A DNA stretch of 12,046 nt from the NCBI GenBank assembly GCA_014380545.1, contig JACMJP010000352.1:1-12046 (forward strand), given 5' to 3'. Source of the DNA: Chitinophagales bacterium (GTDB taxonomy: Bacteria > Bacteroidota > Bacteroidia > Chitinophagales > BACL12). The notes under the pieces are model-generated. The model was not told the DNA's origin and ran no database searches. It saw nothing but the letters and a program-made list of their open reading frames with translations. Positions 1 to 7,409 of the stretch are shown here, piece after piece. The position numbers were made by a program, and so were the translations under genes. The number at the start of each line of letters is the position of its first letter. Positions within the stretch are counted from its first letter, which is position 1.

Positions 1-856
1 AATTCCAAATTTCTTTACTTGCATTAATATCAAGATTGGTAACACCAATATATGTAAAAGCAGTGCCGGGCCATGTATGTCCGCCATTTATTATTTTAAA
101 TAATTCAACATTTGCATTATTATCGCCACCAGTGTAAATATAATGTTCTGCTGTGCATCCATCTGTTATACTGATATTTTCAACTTCAATAAATTCAGGA
201 TCAGTATCACAGTTATTTATGCCCACCCAATAATTTATTACAGAATCTACCCCTATAAAATCAGATGAGCCATTATAGGGTACAGTGAAATCCGCAGTAC
301 CATGAATTTCCATTACCGGTGTAGGATGTTGCGGGTCTAATGCAGGGAAACGGTCTTTATGAATACTTCCTGTAACTGAAGCTACAGCAGCAATTCTGTT
401 GCTTAATTCACCTGCTAAAGTATAACTCATAAAACCACCGTTGCTCATTCCTGTAGAATAAATCCTGTTTGCATCAATATTATAATCCGCAGAAATTGTA
501 TCAATTAAATTACTGAGGAACTGAACATCATCAACACCAATTCCGTCCGCCTGAAAACAATTCCATCTTCTAAAACCAAATTCATCATACAAACCATTAG
601 GTAATACCATAATAAAATTTGCAGTATCAGCTATTTGTTTAAAATCACCATAAAAATATTGTTCAAAATTGTTTGAACTATATCCATGCAGATTCAGCAA
701 TAATGGCACTACCTCACTCCCATCGTAAATTGCAGGAATATATAAAATATAATCACGGTCAATTCCTTCATGTTTAATTGAATCGGAAATATAAGTTTGC
801 GCAGAAAGTTGATTTATAAAAATTGCACAGCCAAAGAAGAGAATAAATTTTTGCAT
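1..856 (-). CDS. Secreted alpha/beta-hydrolase, PHB-depolymerase/feruloyl-esterase (LpqC) family, 3'-truncated by the window edge
   Basis: The reading frame starts at ATG 856-854 and stays open for 285 codons to the window edge, so the C-terminus is missing. Residues 1-19 form a signal peptide ending QLSA, with Q20 at +1. The fold is a serine-hydrolase one: LHG at 56-58 fits the oxyanion region, the nucleophile is S138 in GMSNGG, the acid is D189 in HGTADFTVPY, and the histidine is H260 in GGHTWPG. This triad and the GGHTWPG motif are typical of secreted PHB depolymerases, feruloyl esterases and acetylxylan esterases. The substrate cannot be told from sequence; a plant polysaccharide ester is as likely as a polyester. 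Bacteroidota homologues often end in a type A T9SS sorting domain, which would lie outside this window. A promoter-like element sits between it and the upstream lipoprotein gene, so it may be transcribed alone. Confidence 0.88.
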   Translation of the reverse strand, partial: MQKFILFFGCAIFINQLSAQTYISDSIKHEGIDRDYILYIPAIYDGSEVVPLLLNLHGYSSNNFEQYFYGDFKQIADTANFIMVLPNGLYDEFGFRRWNCFQADGIGVDDVQFLSNLIDTISADYNIDANRIYSTGMSNGGFMSYTLAGELSNRIAAVASVTGSIHKDRFPALDPQHPTPVMEIHGTADFTVPYNGSSDFIGVDSVINYWVGINNCDTDPEFIEVENISITDGCTAEHYIYTGGDNNANVELFKIINGGHTWPGTAFTYIGVTNLDINASKEIWN

Positions 857-874
857 AATACATTTACGGTCATC

Positions 875-903
875 CAAAAGTAATGGATTTTTAGCTTACT
901 CAA
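875..903 (-). promoter_or_regulatory. Bacteroidota-type promoter for the secreted esterase
   Basis: On the minus strand, TTG (903-901) is followed after 18 nt by TACTTTTG (882-875), which fits the Bacteroidota consensus TTTG-N19-TAnnTTTG. Transcription would begin near 868, about a dozen bases before ATG 856. The -33 part overlaps the stop codon of the upstream lipoprotein gene. Confidence 0.5.
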
Positions 904-1538
904 TTACTAATTCCCGTCTTTGTAAAAGAATTATTTTCTATCTTATCAATTATTTTATTCGCAGTTGCCCGCTTTAGTGAATCCTCCACATCAATATATT
1001 CCATTTCTCCGCTTTTATTAAAATGGATCCTGCGCTCCAGGTTTCCGTATTGTTCGCATTTAATGTTTTGATAGTTTTTCAGCGATCCGTCATTATAATA
1101 TTCCTTTCGCATAAGCATAAATCCATCTTCATCATAATGTTTTACAATTTTTAATTTATTATATCCGTAGTATGATTTCCATATTCCATATTCATAACCA
1201 TTTCTATAGTCACCCTGTATGCGTAAGCCTCCACTTGCAAAATAGAATTTCCAATTGCCGTTTGCAATACCATTTAATAGTTCACCATCAATTAAAAGTT
1301 TTTCAAAATTGTCGTAATAGGCAATCCTGCCATTATAAGGTTTGTTCTTGTAAAAAAATGTATCCGGTTTAAATGTCATTACAGAAATACTATCACTGCT
1401 TTCCATAGGAGCAAATGACAGGGACCCCGAAGAAGATAAAAGTTTAGTCAACATTAATCTTCCATCTTCGTCAAAATCAGTTTCCGGGCTTGAACATGAT
1501 GCATTTAAACAAAACAACAGGAAAAGTAATCTTGACAT
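900..1538 (-). CDS. MORN-repeat (YwqK-like) putative lipoprotein
   Basis: This 212-residue protein begins with a short hydrophobic segment (residues 4-14) followed by C15 in the context NASC-SS. That is an imperfect lipobox, because Asn at -3 is unusual; C10 is a worse alternative. Residues about 63-155 hold degenerate MORN-type repeats, each with a G-x-W-x-x-Y/F core. Examples are GNWKFYF at 94-100 and GIWKSYY at 118-124, with YYNDGSLKNY at 147-156. Similar proteins are often auto-labelled 'YwqK family antitoxin' from a weak profile match. Here a lipid-anchored envelope protein fits better and no toxin gene is adjacent. The residues after C15 are acidic (ETDFDED), which could matter for sorting to the outer membrane. 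The role is unknown. The gene lies 43 bases upstream of the esterase, in the same direction. Confidence 0.8.
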   Translation of the reverse strand: MSRLLFLLFCLNASCSSPETDFDEDGRLMLTKLLSSSGSLSFAPMESSDSISVMTFKPDTFFYKNKPYNGRIAYYDNFEKLLIDGELLNGIANGNWKFYFASGGLRIQGDYRNGYEYGIWKSYYGYNKLKIVKHYDEDGFMLMRKEYYNDGSLKNYQNIKCEQYGNLERRIHFNKSGEMEYIDVEDSLKRATANKIIDKIENNSFTKTGISN

Positions 1539-1613
1539 TGTAAAATTTTAAAACCTTAAAAATAAAACTATCGCTGTAATCTCAGCAAATATTTCCAAAC
1601 CCGTGAAACACAC

Positions 1614-1621
1614 TATCTTTG
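1614..1621 (+). promoter_or_regulatory. -7 box of the pruA promoter
   Basis: TATCTTTG is an exact match to the Bacteroidota -7 element TAnnTTTG and ends 23 bases before ATG 1645. The -33 part is poor (TTTC at 1592-1595, 18 nt upstream). The box lies downstream of the GTG at 1603, so translation cannot start there if this promoter is used. Confidence 0.6.
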
Positions 1622-1644
1622 CAATTCTAAAGTTAATTTTATAT

Positions 1645-3273
1645 ATGTCAAATGCATTTTTTAGAATCCCCAAAGCAATCAACGAACCTGTTAAATCTTA
1701 TGCGCCAGGCACCCCTGAAAGAAAATTATTAAAAGATGCCATTGCTGAATTTAAATCAAAACAAATTGATATTCCTATGTTTATCGGCGGAAAAGAAATC
1801 CGCACAAATAAAACAGTAAATATTTATCCGCCTCATGAATTATCCCATTTGCTTGGCAAATATCATAAAGGCGATGAAACACATGTGCAAATGGCAATAG
1901 ATGCTGCACTTGCAGCAAAGCAGCAATGGGAAAATACAAGCTGGGAACAACGGGCGAGCATTTTTTTAAAAGCTGCCGATCTGTTAGCAGGACCATATCG
2001 TTATAAAATGAATGCAGCAACAATGCTGGGCCAGAGCAAAAATCCCTTCCAGGCAGAAATTGACGCAGCCTGCGAATTAATTGATTTCTGGAGATTTAAT
2101 GCGCAATACATGATGCAACTGTACACTGAACAACCGGAAAGTTTGCCGGGTATGTGGAACAGGCTGGAATATCGTGCACTGGAAGGATTTATTTTCGCAT
2201 TAACACCATTTAATTTTACTTCAATAGGTGGTAATTTGCCAACTGCTCCTGCCATGATGGGAAATACTGTTGTTTGGAAAACAAGCAACACACAAATTTA
2301 TTCTGCCTGGGTAATTATGGAGATATTAAGAGAAGCAGGTTTACCTGATGGCGTAATTAATTTAATTCATGTTGGTGGCGCTGAAGCAGGAAAAGTTATT
2401 TTCTCTCATAAGGATTTTGCAGGAATTCATTTCACAGGATCAACAGAAGTATTTAGAAATATCTGGAAAACAATCGGAGACAATATTTCTATTTATAAAT
2501 CATATCCGAGAATTGTTGGTGAAACCGGGGGAAAAGATTTTGTTATCGCTCATAAAAGTGCAAATGCAAAAGCAGTTGCTACAGCACTAAGCAGGGGTGC
2601 TTTTGAATTCCAGGGACAGAAATGTTCTGCAGCCTCAAGAGCTTATATTCCATCTAATTTATGGAATGATGTAAAAAAATATTTGCAGGATGATCTTGTA
2701 AGTATGAAAATGGGAGTGATTGATGACTTTAGTAATTTCATTAATGCCGTAATTGATGAAAAAGCATTTGATAATATTTCAAATTATATTGCAAAAGCAA
2801 AAGCGGATGGTGAGGAAATAATTGCAGGCGGAAATTATGATAAATCAAAAGGATATTTTATTGAACCCACAGTTATCTCAACAAAGGATCCGTATTACCG
2901 GACTATGTGCGAAGAAATTTTCGGACCTGTGCTAAGTATTCATGTTTATGATGAAGAGAAATGGGATGAAATATTAGACATTGCAAATAATACTTCCATT
3001 TATGCATTAACAGGAGCAATATTTTCACAGGACAGATATGAAATTGTGAAGGCAACACAAAAACTCCGTCATGCTGCAGGCAATTTTTATATTAATGATA
3101 AACCAACGGGTGCAGTAGTTGGTCAGCAACCATTCGGCGGTGCAAGAGCAAGCGGCACAAACGATAAGGCAGGGAGTATTTTAAACCTGATTCGCTGGGT
3201 GAGTGCAAGAACAATTAAAGAAACATTTGTACCCTCAACAGATTACAGATATCCGTTTTTAAATGAAGCATAA
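1645..3273 (+). CDS. pruA: L-glutamate gamma-semialdehyde (delta-1-pyrroline-5-carboxylate) dehydrogenase
   Basis: This 542-residue enzyme oxidises glutamate semialdehyde, which is in equilibrium with P5C, to glutamate with NAD+. It is the second step of proline breakdown in the cytoplasm. Motifs of the ALDH4-type family are intact: N190 in TPFNFTS, the Rossmann-type FTGSTEVF, general base E293 in GETGGKD, nucleophile C327 in GQKCSAA, and EEIFGPVL. The E-to-C spacing of 34 residues equals that of human ALDH4A1. The length matches stand-alone P5C dehydrogenases rather than the bifunctional PutA. I chose ATG 1645 over in-frame GTG 1603. The protein then begins MSNAFFRIPKAINEPV, as I recall for Bacteroidota PruA, and the only promoter-like box lies between the two starts. 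No proline dehydrogenase gene is in the window. It diverges from the MORN lipoprotein gene. Confidence 0.96.
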   Translation: MSNAFFRIPKAINEPVKSYAPGTPERKLLKDAIAEFKSKQIDIPMFIGGKEIRTNKTVNIYPPHELSHLLGKYHKGDETHVQMAIDAALAAKQQWENTSWEQRASIFLKAADLLAGPYRYKMNAATMLGQSKNPFQAEIDAACELIDFWRFNAQYMMQLYTEQPESLPGMWNRLEYRALEGFIFALTPFNFTSIGGNLPTAPAMMGNTVVWKTSNTQIYSAWVIMEILREAGLPDGVINLIHVGGAEAGKVIFSHKDFAGIHFTGSTEVFRNIWKTIGDNISIYKSYPRIVGETGGKDFVIAHKSANAKAVATALSRGAFEFQGQKCSAASRAYIPSNLWNDVKKYLQDDLVSMKMGVIDDFSNFINAVIDEKAFDNISNYIAKAKADGEEIIAGGNYDKSKGYFIEPTVISTKDPYYRTMCEEIFGPVLSIHVYDEEKWDEILDIANNTSIYALTGAIFSQDRYEIVKATQKLRHAAGNFYINDKPTGAVVGQQPFGGARASGTNDKAGSILNLIRWVSARTIKETFVPSTDYRYPFLNEA

Positions 3274-3374
3274 TATTTATGTTAAATCTATAGAAAGTAG
3301 TTCAGACTCACTTCTGTAAAAATTAGAAAACACACATCAGTGAATAACACATACAGAATTATTATTAAATCAAG

Positions 3375-3382
3375 TATTTTTG
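3375..3382 (+). promoter_or_regulatory. -7 box upstream of the T9SS cassette
   Basis: TATTTTTG matches TAnnTTTG exactly, but it ends only 4 bases before ATG 3387. Transcription would begin at or near that ATG, giving a leaderless or almost leaderless mRNA unless translation starts at ATG 3399. No convincing -33 TTTG is seen 18-20 bases upstream. Confidence 0.45.
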
Positions 3383-3386
3383 ACAA

Positions 3387-4598
3387 ATGAGAAAGAAAAT
3401 GAGGCGCATATTACATTGCTGCATATTTATAAATTTCTTTTTTATAGATCAACTTTCTGCACAAGTATTTGCACTTGATGACGACCCCGTAATAAATGAA
3501 GACGTTTCAGTTTTTATTGATGTGCAGGATAATGATTTGAATCTTGGTGCAGGTTCACTTTACACATTTTTAATTTCAGCACCGCCAAACGGAACAGCAC
3601 TTGTATTTGATCAGGATAGTATTTTTTATACCCCCGATCTCAATTTTTATGGTGTTGATACTTTTAGTTATACAATATATAATGAAGATGAAATTCCATC
3701 TTTTGCAAGCGCACAGGTAGTAATAACTGTTAACCCTCAGCCTGATTTTCCATTAGCACAAAATGATTATGACACTACTGCAATTGAAACCCCGGTTACT
3801 ATTGATGTACAAACGAATGATCTTAATTTCGATCCTGAATTTTTAACAACGGTATTAATAACTCCACCTTTAAACGGAACGGCAGAAGTACTTGGTGGCA
3901 TAAGTATCTTATATACACCTTCCGATGATTATTCTGGTGATGATATACTTCAGTACGCTGTATGTAATTCTGCAGCAACAACCTTTTGTGATACAGCAAC
4001 TGTTTTTCTGCATGTAATTCAAACTAATTTTTTCTATCCTGTACTGGAAAATGATTCAGCCGTAATACCAATTGGAGGAAGTGCTGCAATTAATGTTTTA
4101 GCAAATGATACAGATGGGGATGGTGATTTTTTATATGTTGATGATTTATTATACTCAAGCCTGTCCGGCAGCATAGCTATTAACCTGGATTTCAGCGTTC
4201 AGTATACGGCAGGTGAACCCGGTACTGATATTATTTATTATATAGGTTGCGATTTCAATACCCCAAGATATTGCGATACTGCTACATTAAAAGTAACAGT
4301 TCCTGTTACACTTTATTATGAATTAAATATTCCAAATTCTTTTTCTCCGAATGGTGATGGTATAAATGATTATTTTCTTATAGAAGGTCTTGAAATATAT
4401 TCTTCTTTCAATTTAAAAATATTTAACCGATGGGGCGACCTTGTGTTTGAAACAACAGATAAAAGTATTTTGTGGGATGGAAAAGCTTATGGACAGGTAG
4501 CGCTTCCCGAAGGGAAATTACCTGACGGAACATATTTTTATGTTCTGCAACCTGAAAATTCCCTAACATTGTATGGATATATTGAAATGAGAAGATGA
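3387..4598 (+). CDS. Secreted Ig-like repeat protein with type B T9SS C-terminal sorting domain (CHU_C / gliding-motility C-terminal family)
   Basis: This 403-residue exported protein has a signal peptide at 1-25 (ends QLSA, Q26 at +1). Three Ig/cadherin-like beta-sandwich repeats follow, at about 28-116, 120-212 and 215-307. Each carries an 'NDLN/NDTD ... PPNG ... YTP' type pattern. Repeat 3 has an acidic DTDGDGD loop at 241-247 that may bind calcium. Repeats 2 and 3 share a C-X7-C hairpin followed by DTAT. The last 91 residues (about 313-403) are a type B sorting domain, with NSFSPNGDGIND, FNRWGDLVFET, LWDGK and LPDGTYFYVL. By family knowledge this domain directs passage through the T9SS to the cell surface. 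The likely role is a small surface adhesin or scaffold; no enzymatic domain is seen. An alternative start is ATG 3399 (residue 5). It overlaps the next gene by 4 bases. Confidence 0.9.
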   Translation: MRKKMRRILHCCIFINFFFIDQLSAQVFALDDDPVINEDVSVFIDVQDNDLNLGAGSLYTFLISAPPNGTALVFDQDSIFYTPDLNFYGVDTFSYTIYNEDEIPSFASAQVVITVNPQPDFPLAQNDYDTTAIETPVTIDVQTNDLNFDPEFLTTVLITPPLNGTAEVLGGISILYTPSDDYSGDDILQYAVCNSAATTFCDTATVFLHVIQTNFFYPVLENDSAVIPIGGSAAINVLANDTDGDGDFLYVDDLLYSSLSGSIAINLDFSVQYTAGEPGTDIIYYIGCDFNTPRYCDTATLKVTVPVTLYYELNIPNSFSPNGDGINDYFLIEGLEIYSSFNLKIFNRWGDLVFETTDKSILWDGKAYGQVALPEGKLPDGTYFYVLQPENSLTLYGYIEMRR

Positions 4599-5551
4599 AA
4601 ATAAAAAAACATATCACTCTATATATTATAATAATTTTTTTTATAGGAAATATATCTTCCCAAAATCAGCCTTTATTTGAACAATATCATTTTAATCAGC
4701 TTATGCTGAACCCTGCTTATGCAGGAAGTAAATCAACTATTGAAGCAAATATTTTTTACAGGCAGCAATGGTTACGAATGGAAGGTGCACCCCAAAGTGT
4801 TTCAGCAACAGTACACACAAAACTTTTTAATGATAAAATTGGATTGGGATTAAAAATTTTGCAGGAAGAAATTGGAGCCACATCAAAATTTGATGCAGGA
4901 ATCCAATATGCTTATCGTGTTTATATGACGAATGCTGTTCTTGCAATAGGCATTAATGCAAATGTTACAAACTACCGCTTAAAATATAATAATTTAGACG
5001 CATTTCTTGATGGAGATCCTGCATTTACAAATCAATCCGTAAACACATGGTCGCCAAATGTTGGTGCCGGTGTTTGGTTTAATACAGAAAAAATTTATGC
5101 AGGTTTATCCGCTCCGTTACTTCTTCAGGATACTACTGAAATTAATACTGAAGCCACTGTTACACAATCAAACATTTTCGAGGCAAGAAGGCATTATTAC
5201 CTTTCCTCCGGCATACTATTAGGCGATCCGGAAGCGTTTGCAATTAAACCATACACTCTTATAAAATATGTTCCCGCTGCACCATGGCAGATAGATATAA
5301 ATATGAGTTTTATTTTTAAAAATAGTTTTTGGTTTGGCGGTTCCTACAGAACAAATAACAGTGTGAGCATACTTGCTGAATATTTTTTGCAAAAAGAAAA
5401 AATGTTAAAGGATAATATTTTTGGATTTGGTTATGCTTATAATTTTTCGTTGGGAGATTATCAAAAGTTTTTCGGACCAACACACGAAATATTCTTTTCT
5501 TATAGTTTTAACAAAACCACTTCAAAGTATACTAATCCCAGATTTTTTTAA
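4595..5551 (+). CDS. PorP/SprF family type IX secretion outer-membrane protein
   Basis: This 318-residue protein has a signal peptide at 1-22 (cut ISS, Q23 at +1) and then the family signature FNQLMLNPAYAGS at 33-45. The rest is rich in alternating hydrophobic and aromatic strands, as expected of a beta-barrel in the outer membrane. Family members such as F. johnsoniae SprF are needed for secretion or surface attachment of a type B substrate encoded next to them, so the CHU_C protein just upstream is the probable partner. The ATG overlaps the upstream stop codon (ATGA), implying translational coupling. The next gene starts 10 bases downstream. This is probably a paralogue devoted to the local cargo rather than the core PorP, since the other core T9SS genes (porK/L/M/N) are absent here. 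Confidence 0.93.
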   Translation: MKIKKHITLYIIIIFFIGNISSQNQPLFEQYHFNQLMLNPAYAGSKSTIEANIFYRQQWLRMEGAPQSVSATVHTKLFNDKIGLGLKILQEEIGATSKFDAGIQYAYRVYMTNAVLAIGINANVTNYRLKYNNLDAFLDGDPAFTNQSVNTWSPNVGAGVWFNTEKIYAGLSAPLLLQDTTEINTEATVTQSNIFEARRHYYLSSGILLGDPEAFAIKPYTLIKYVPAAPWQIDINMSFIFKNSFWFGGSYRTNNSVSILAEYFLQKEKMLKDNIFGFGYAYNFSLGDYQKFFGPTHEIFFSYSFNKTTSKYTNPRFF

Positions 5552-5561
5552 CTCTTAAAGT

Positions 5562-7373
5562 ATGAAACTAAAATTCATCATATCAATTTTATACATTCTG
5601 CTTTTTAACAGACACCCCCTATCTGCTCAAAAACAATTTATAAACGAGGCAAATAAATTATTTGATGAAAATGCCTACTCAGAAGCTGCAAAAATGTACA
5701 ACGTTTTGTTGCAGGAAAATTATGTTTATGAGTATAATTTAAAATTAGCGCAATGCTATAAGGAAATGAATGTGCCTGAATTTGCAGAATATTGGTATGC
5801 ACAGCTTTTAAAACAATCTGTAAACGATCCGCAAATCATTCTCGAATATGCACAGCTTTTAAAATTAAATGGAAAATATACTTCGGCAAAACAGGTCTTC
5901 CTTCAATATGCTCAATACAATGAGGATGGTTTTTATCTTGCAGGAACCTGTGATTACGCCATGAACAATACATTAGATAAAGGAATGATAAAAATAGATA
6001 CTATTTCATTTAATACAGCAGGCTCAGAAATTTCTTCCTCTTATTTTGGAAAAGGGATATTATTTGCTTCTAATGGTTTTTTAGAAGAAAGTGATAAAAA
6101 AGCGGAAGCTGCATCAACTTTTTACGATCTGTTTTATGCAGAAAAAAAAACTGACATGTTCCTTTCTCCTGCAAAAATGAATGGAAATATTAATTCAAAA
6201 GTTCATGAAGCCGCAGCATGTTATGATAATTTCAGAAACGAATTGTATTTCACAAGAAACAGCTTTTTTAAAGGGCGCAGCATTGCAAATAAAAATGGCG
6301 CAGTAAACTTGAAATTGTATATTGCTAAATATAATAACGGGAAATACAAACCTGTTTATGAGTTTCCGCTCAATTCAAAAAACTATTCAATCGGGCAACC
6401 TTGTTTAAGTGCAGACGGAAATGTTTTAATATTTGTAAGTGACATGCCGGGTGGCTATGGGGGAACTGATATCTATTTTACCCAGCGCAGTAATAATATA
6501 TGGAGTAAACCACAAAACTTCGGTCCGGTTATTAATACAAAAGGAGATGAAATGTTTCCATTCATTAATGATGATGGAAAATTATATTTTGCCTCAGACT
6601 GGCATCCTGGTTACGGCGGGTTAGATATTTTTATAAGTGAAAGGGAAAATAAGAATTGGAGTAAGCCAAAAAATATCGGGCTGCCCGTAAATTCAGCCAG
6701 AGATGATTTTGCATTAATTATGAAAAACGGAAATGGCTATTTTGCCAGCAACCGGGAAGGAGGAAAAGGATCAGATGATATTTATGCATTCACAATCTTA
6801 AATACCATTCAGGGTTTATATGTTACAGATGAAAAAGGAATTCCTGTGAAGGATGCCAAAATAAAACTGATAAAAGAAAATCAGTTCATAAATGCAGGAC
6901 AAACAGATGTAGCCGGATTTCTTGCTATTAAATTAGAAGAAAATAAGAAATACACAATTCAAATACAATTTAAGGGTTATATCGAAACTACTATAACCGA
7001 TGCGCATAATATAAGAACAAGCACAGGAATTTTACCCATAATAATGCAAACAATTATTAATACACAGGAAAAAGAGTTGGAAATTAAAAATGATATTCCT
7101 TTACCTGATAAAGGAGTAAGTGATAAAAATGCAGTTTATACTTATGAACTGCAAATTGGTGTATTTAAAAATCCTGATTACGGGAAAATTTCATCTCTTA
7201 CAGCCTTTGGTGAGTTGAGTGTAAAAAGCAGGGAAGAAGGAACAATATTATCTTTTTCACTCATCAACATGGAATCGAAAGTTGAAGCTGAAAAAGCCAA
7301 AGCAGAAGCAATTAAGCAGGGTTTTAATGATGCTTATGTTATTATTTATAAAAATGGTATCCGGCAGAATTGA
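5562..7373 (+). CDS. TPR/PD40 beta-propeller periplasmic protein with C-terminal SPOR-like domain (PorE-like architecture)
   Basis: This 603-residue exported protein has a signal peptide at 1-22 (LSA, Q23 at +1). Domains in order are TPR-like helices (about 24-125), a PD40/WD40-like propeller (about 145-412), a carboxypeptidase-regulatory or CNA-B-like beta sandwich (about 414-495), a short linker, and a C-terminal SPOR-like domain (about 526-603). The propeller repeats carry GGYGGTDIYF, PGYGGLDIFI and GGKGSDDIYAF. The SPOR-like part has ELQIGVF, then EAEKAKAEAIKQGFNDAYVI. The first three domain types match PorE and related T9SS proteins, but those end in an OmpA-like peptidoglycan-binding domain. 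SPOR domains bind denuded glycan strands, so this protein may anchor the PorP/SprF complex to the wall by another route. That role is inference. An 18-base exact duplication occurs in the TPR region. Confidence 0.87.
   Translation: MKLKFIISILYILLFNRHPLSAQKQFINEANKLFDENAYSEAAKMYNVLLQENYVYEYNLKLAQCYKEMNVPEFAEYWYAQLLKQSVNDPQIILEYAQLLKLNGKYTSAKQVFLQYAQYNEDGFYLAGTCDYAMNNTLDKGMIKIDTISFNTAGSEISSSYFGKGILFASNGFLEESDKKAEAASTFYDLFYAEKKTDMFLSPAKMNGNINSKVHEAAACYDNFRNELYFTRNSFFKGRSIANKNGAVNLKLYIAKYNNGKYKPVYEFPLNSKNYSIGQPCLSADGNVLIFVSDMPGGYGGTDIYFTQRSNNIWSKPQNFGPVINTKGDEMFPFINDDGKLYFASDWHPGYGGLDIFISERENKNWSKPKNIGLPVNSARDDFALIMKNGNGYFASNREGGKGSDDIYAFTILNTIQGLYVTDEKGIPVKDAKIKLIKENQFINAGQTDVAGFLAIKLEENKKYTIQIQFKGYIETTITDAHNIRTSTGILPIIMQTIINTQEKELEIKNDIPLPDKGVSDKNAVYTYELQIGVFKNPDYGKISSLTAFGELSVKSREEGTILSFSLINMESKVEAEKAKAEAIKQGFNDAYVIIYKNGIRQN
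5796..5864 (+). repeat. 18-bp exact direct repeat, 51 bp apart, in the TPR region
   Basis: TATGCACAGCTTTTAAAA occurs at 5796-5813 and again at 5847-5864, in the same frame, encoding YAQLLK at residues 79-84 and 96-101. The offset is 17 codons, half of a 34-residue TPR unit. Codon choice is identical in all six codons. Confidence 0.85.
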
Positions 7374-7379
7374 TGTATA

Positions 7380-7387
7380 TAAATTTG
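7380..7387 (+). promoter_or_regulatory. -7 box upstream of surE
   Basis: TAAATTTG, in the 36-base gap between the PD40 gene and surE, matches TAnnTTTG. Transcription would start near 7393-7394, about 16 bases before ATG 7410. No clear -33 element is present. If real, it separates surE and the genes after it from the T9SS cassette. Confidence 0.4.
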
Positions 7388-7409
7388 AATGCCGGATCTA
7401 AAATAAAAA

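Noticed and set aside
900..1538. Antitoxin function implied by the YwqK-like repeats
   Set aside because: No toxin gene is adjacent and the protein has a lipoprotein-like N-terminus. The antitoxin label comes from a loose family name.
1603..1644. N-terminal extension of PruA from GTG 1603
   Set aside because: The extension covers the -7 box, and the family start MSNAFFR lies at 1645.
1781..2291. Open frames antisense to pruA
   Set aside because: They lie opposite conserved catalytic motifs of pruA, show no recognisable domain, and are explained as shadows of the coding strand.
3312..3358. 7-bp inverted repeat TTCTGTA/TACAGAA after pruA
   Set aside because: The loop would be 33 nt, the arms are short and AT-rich, and no U-tract follows. 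It is likely chance and not a convincing terminator.
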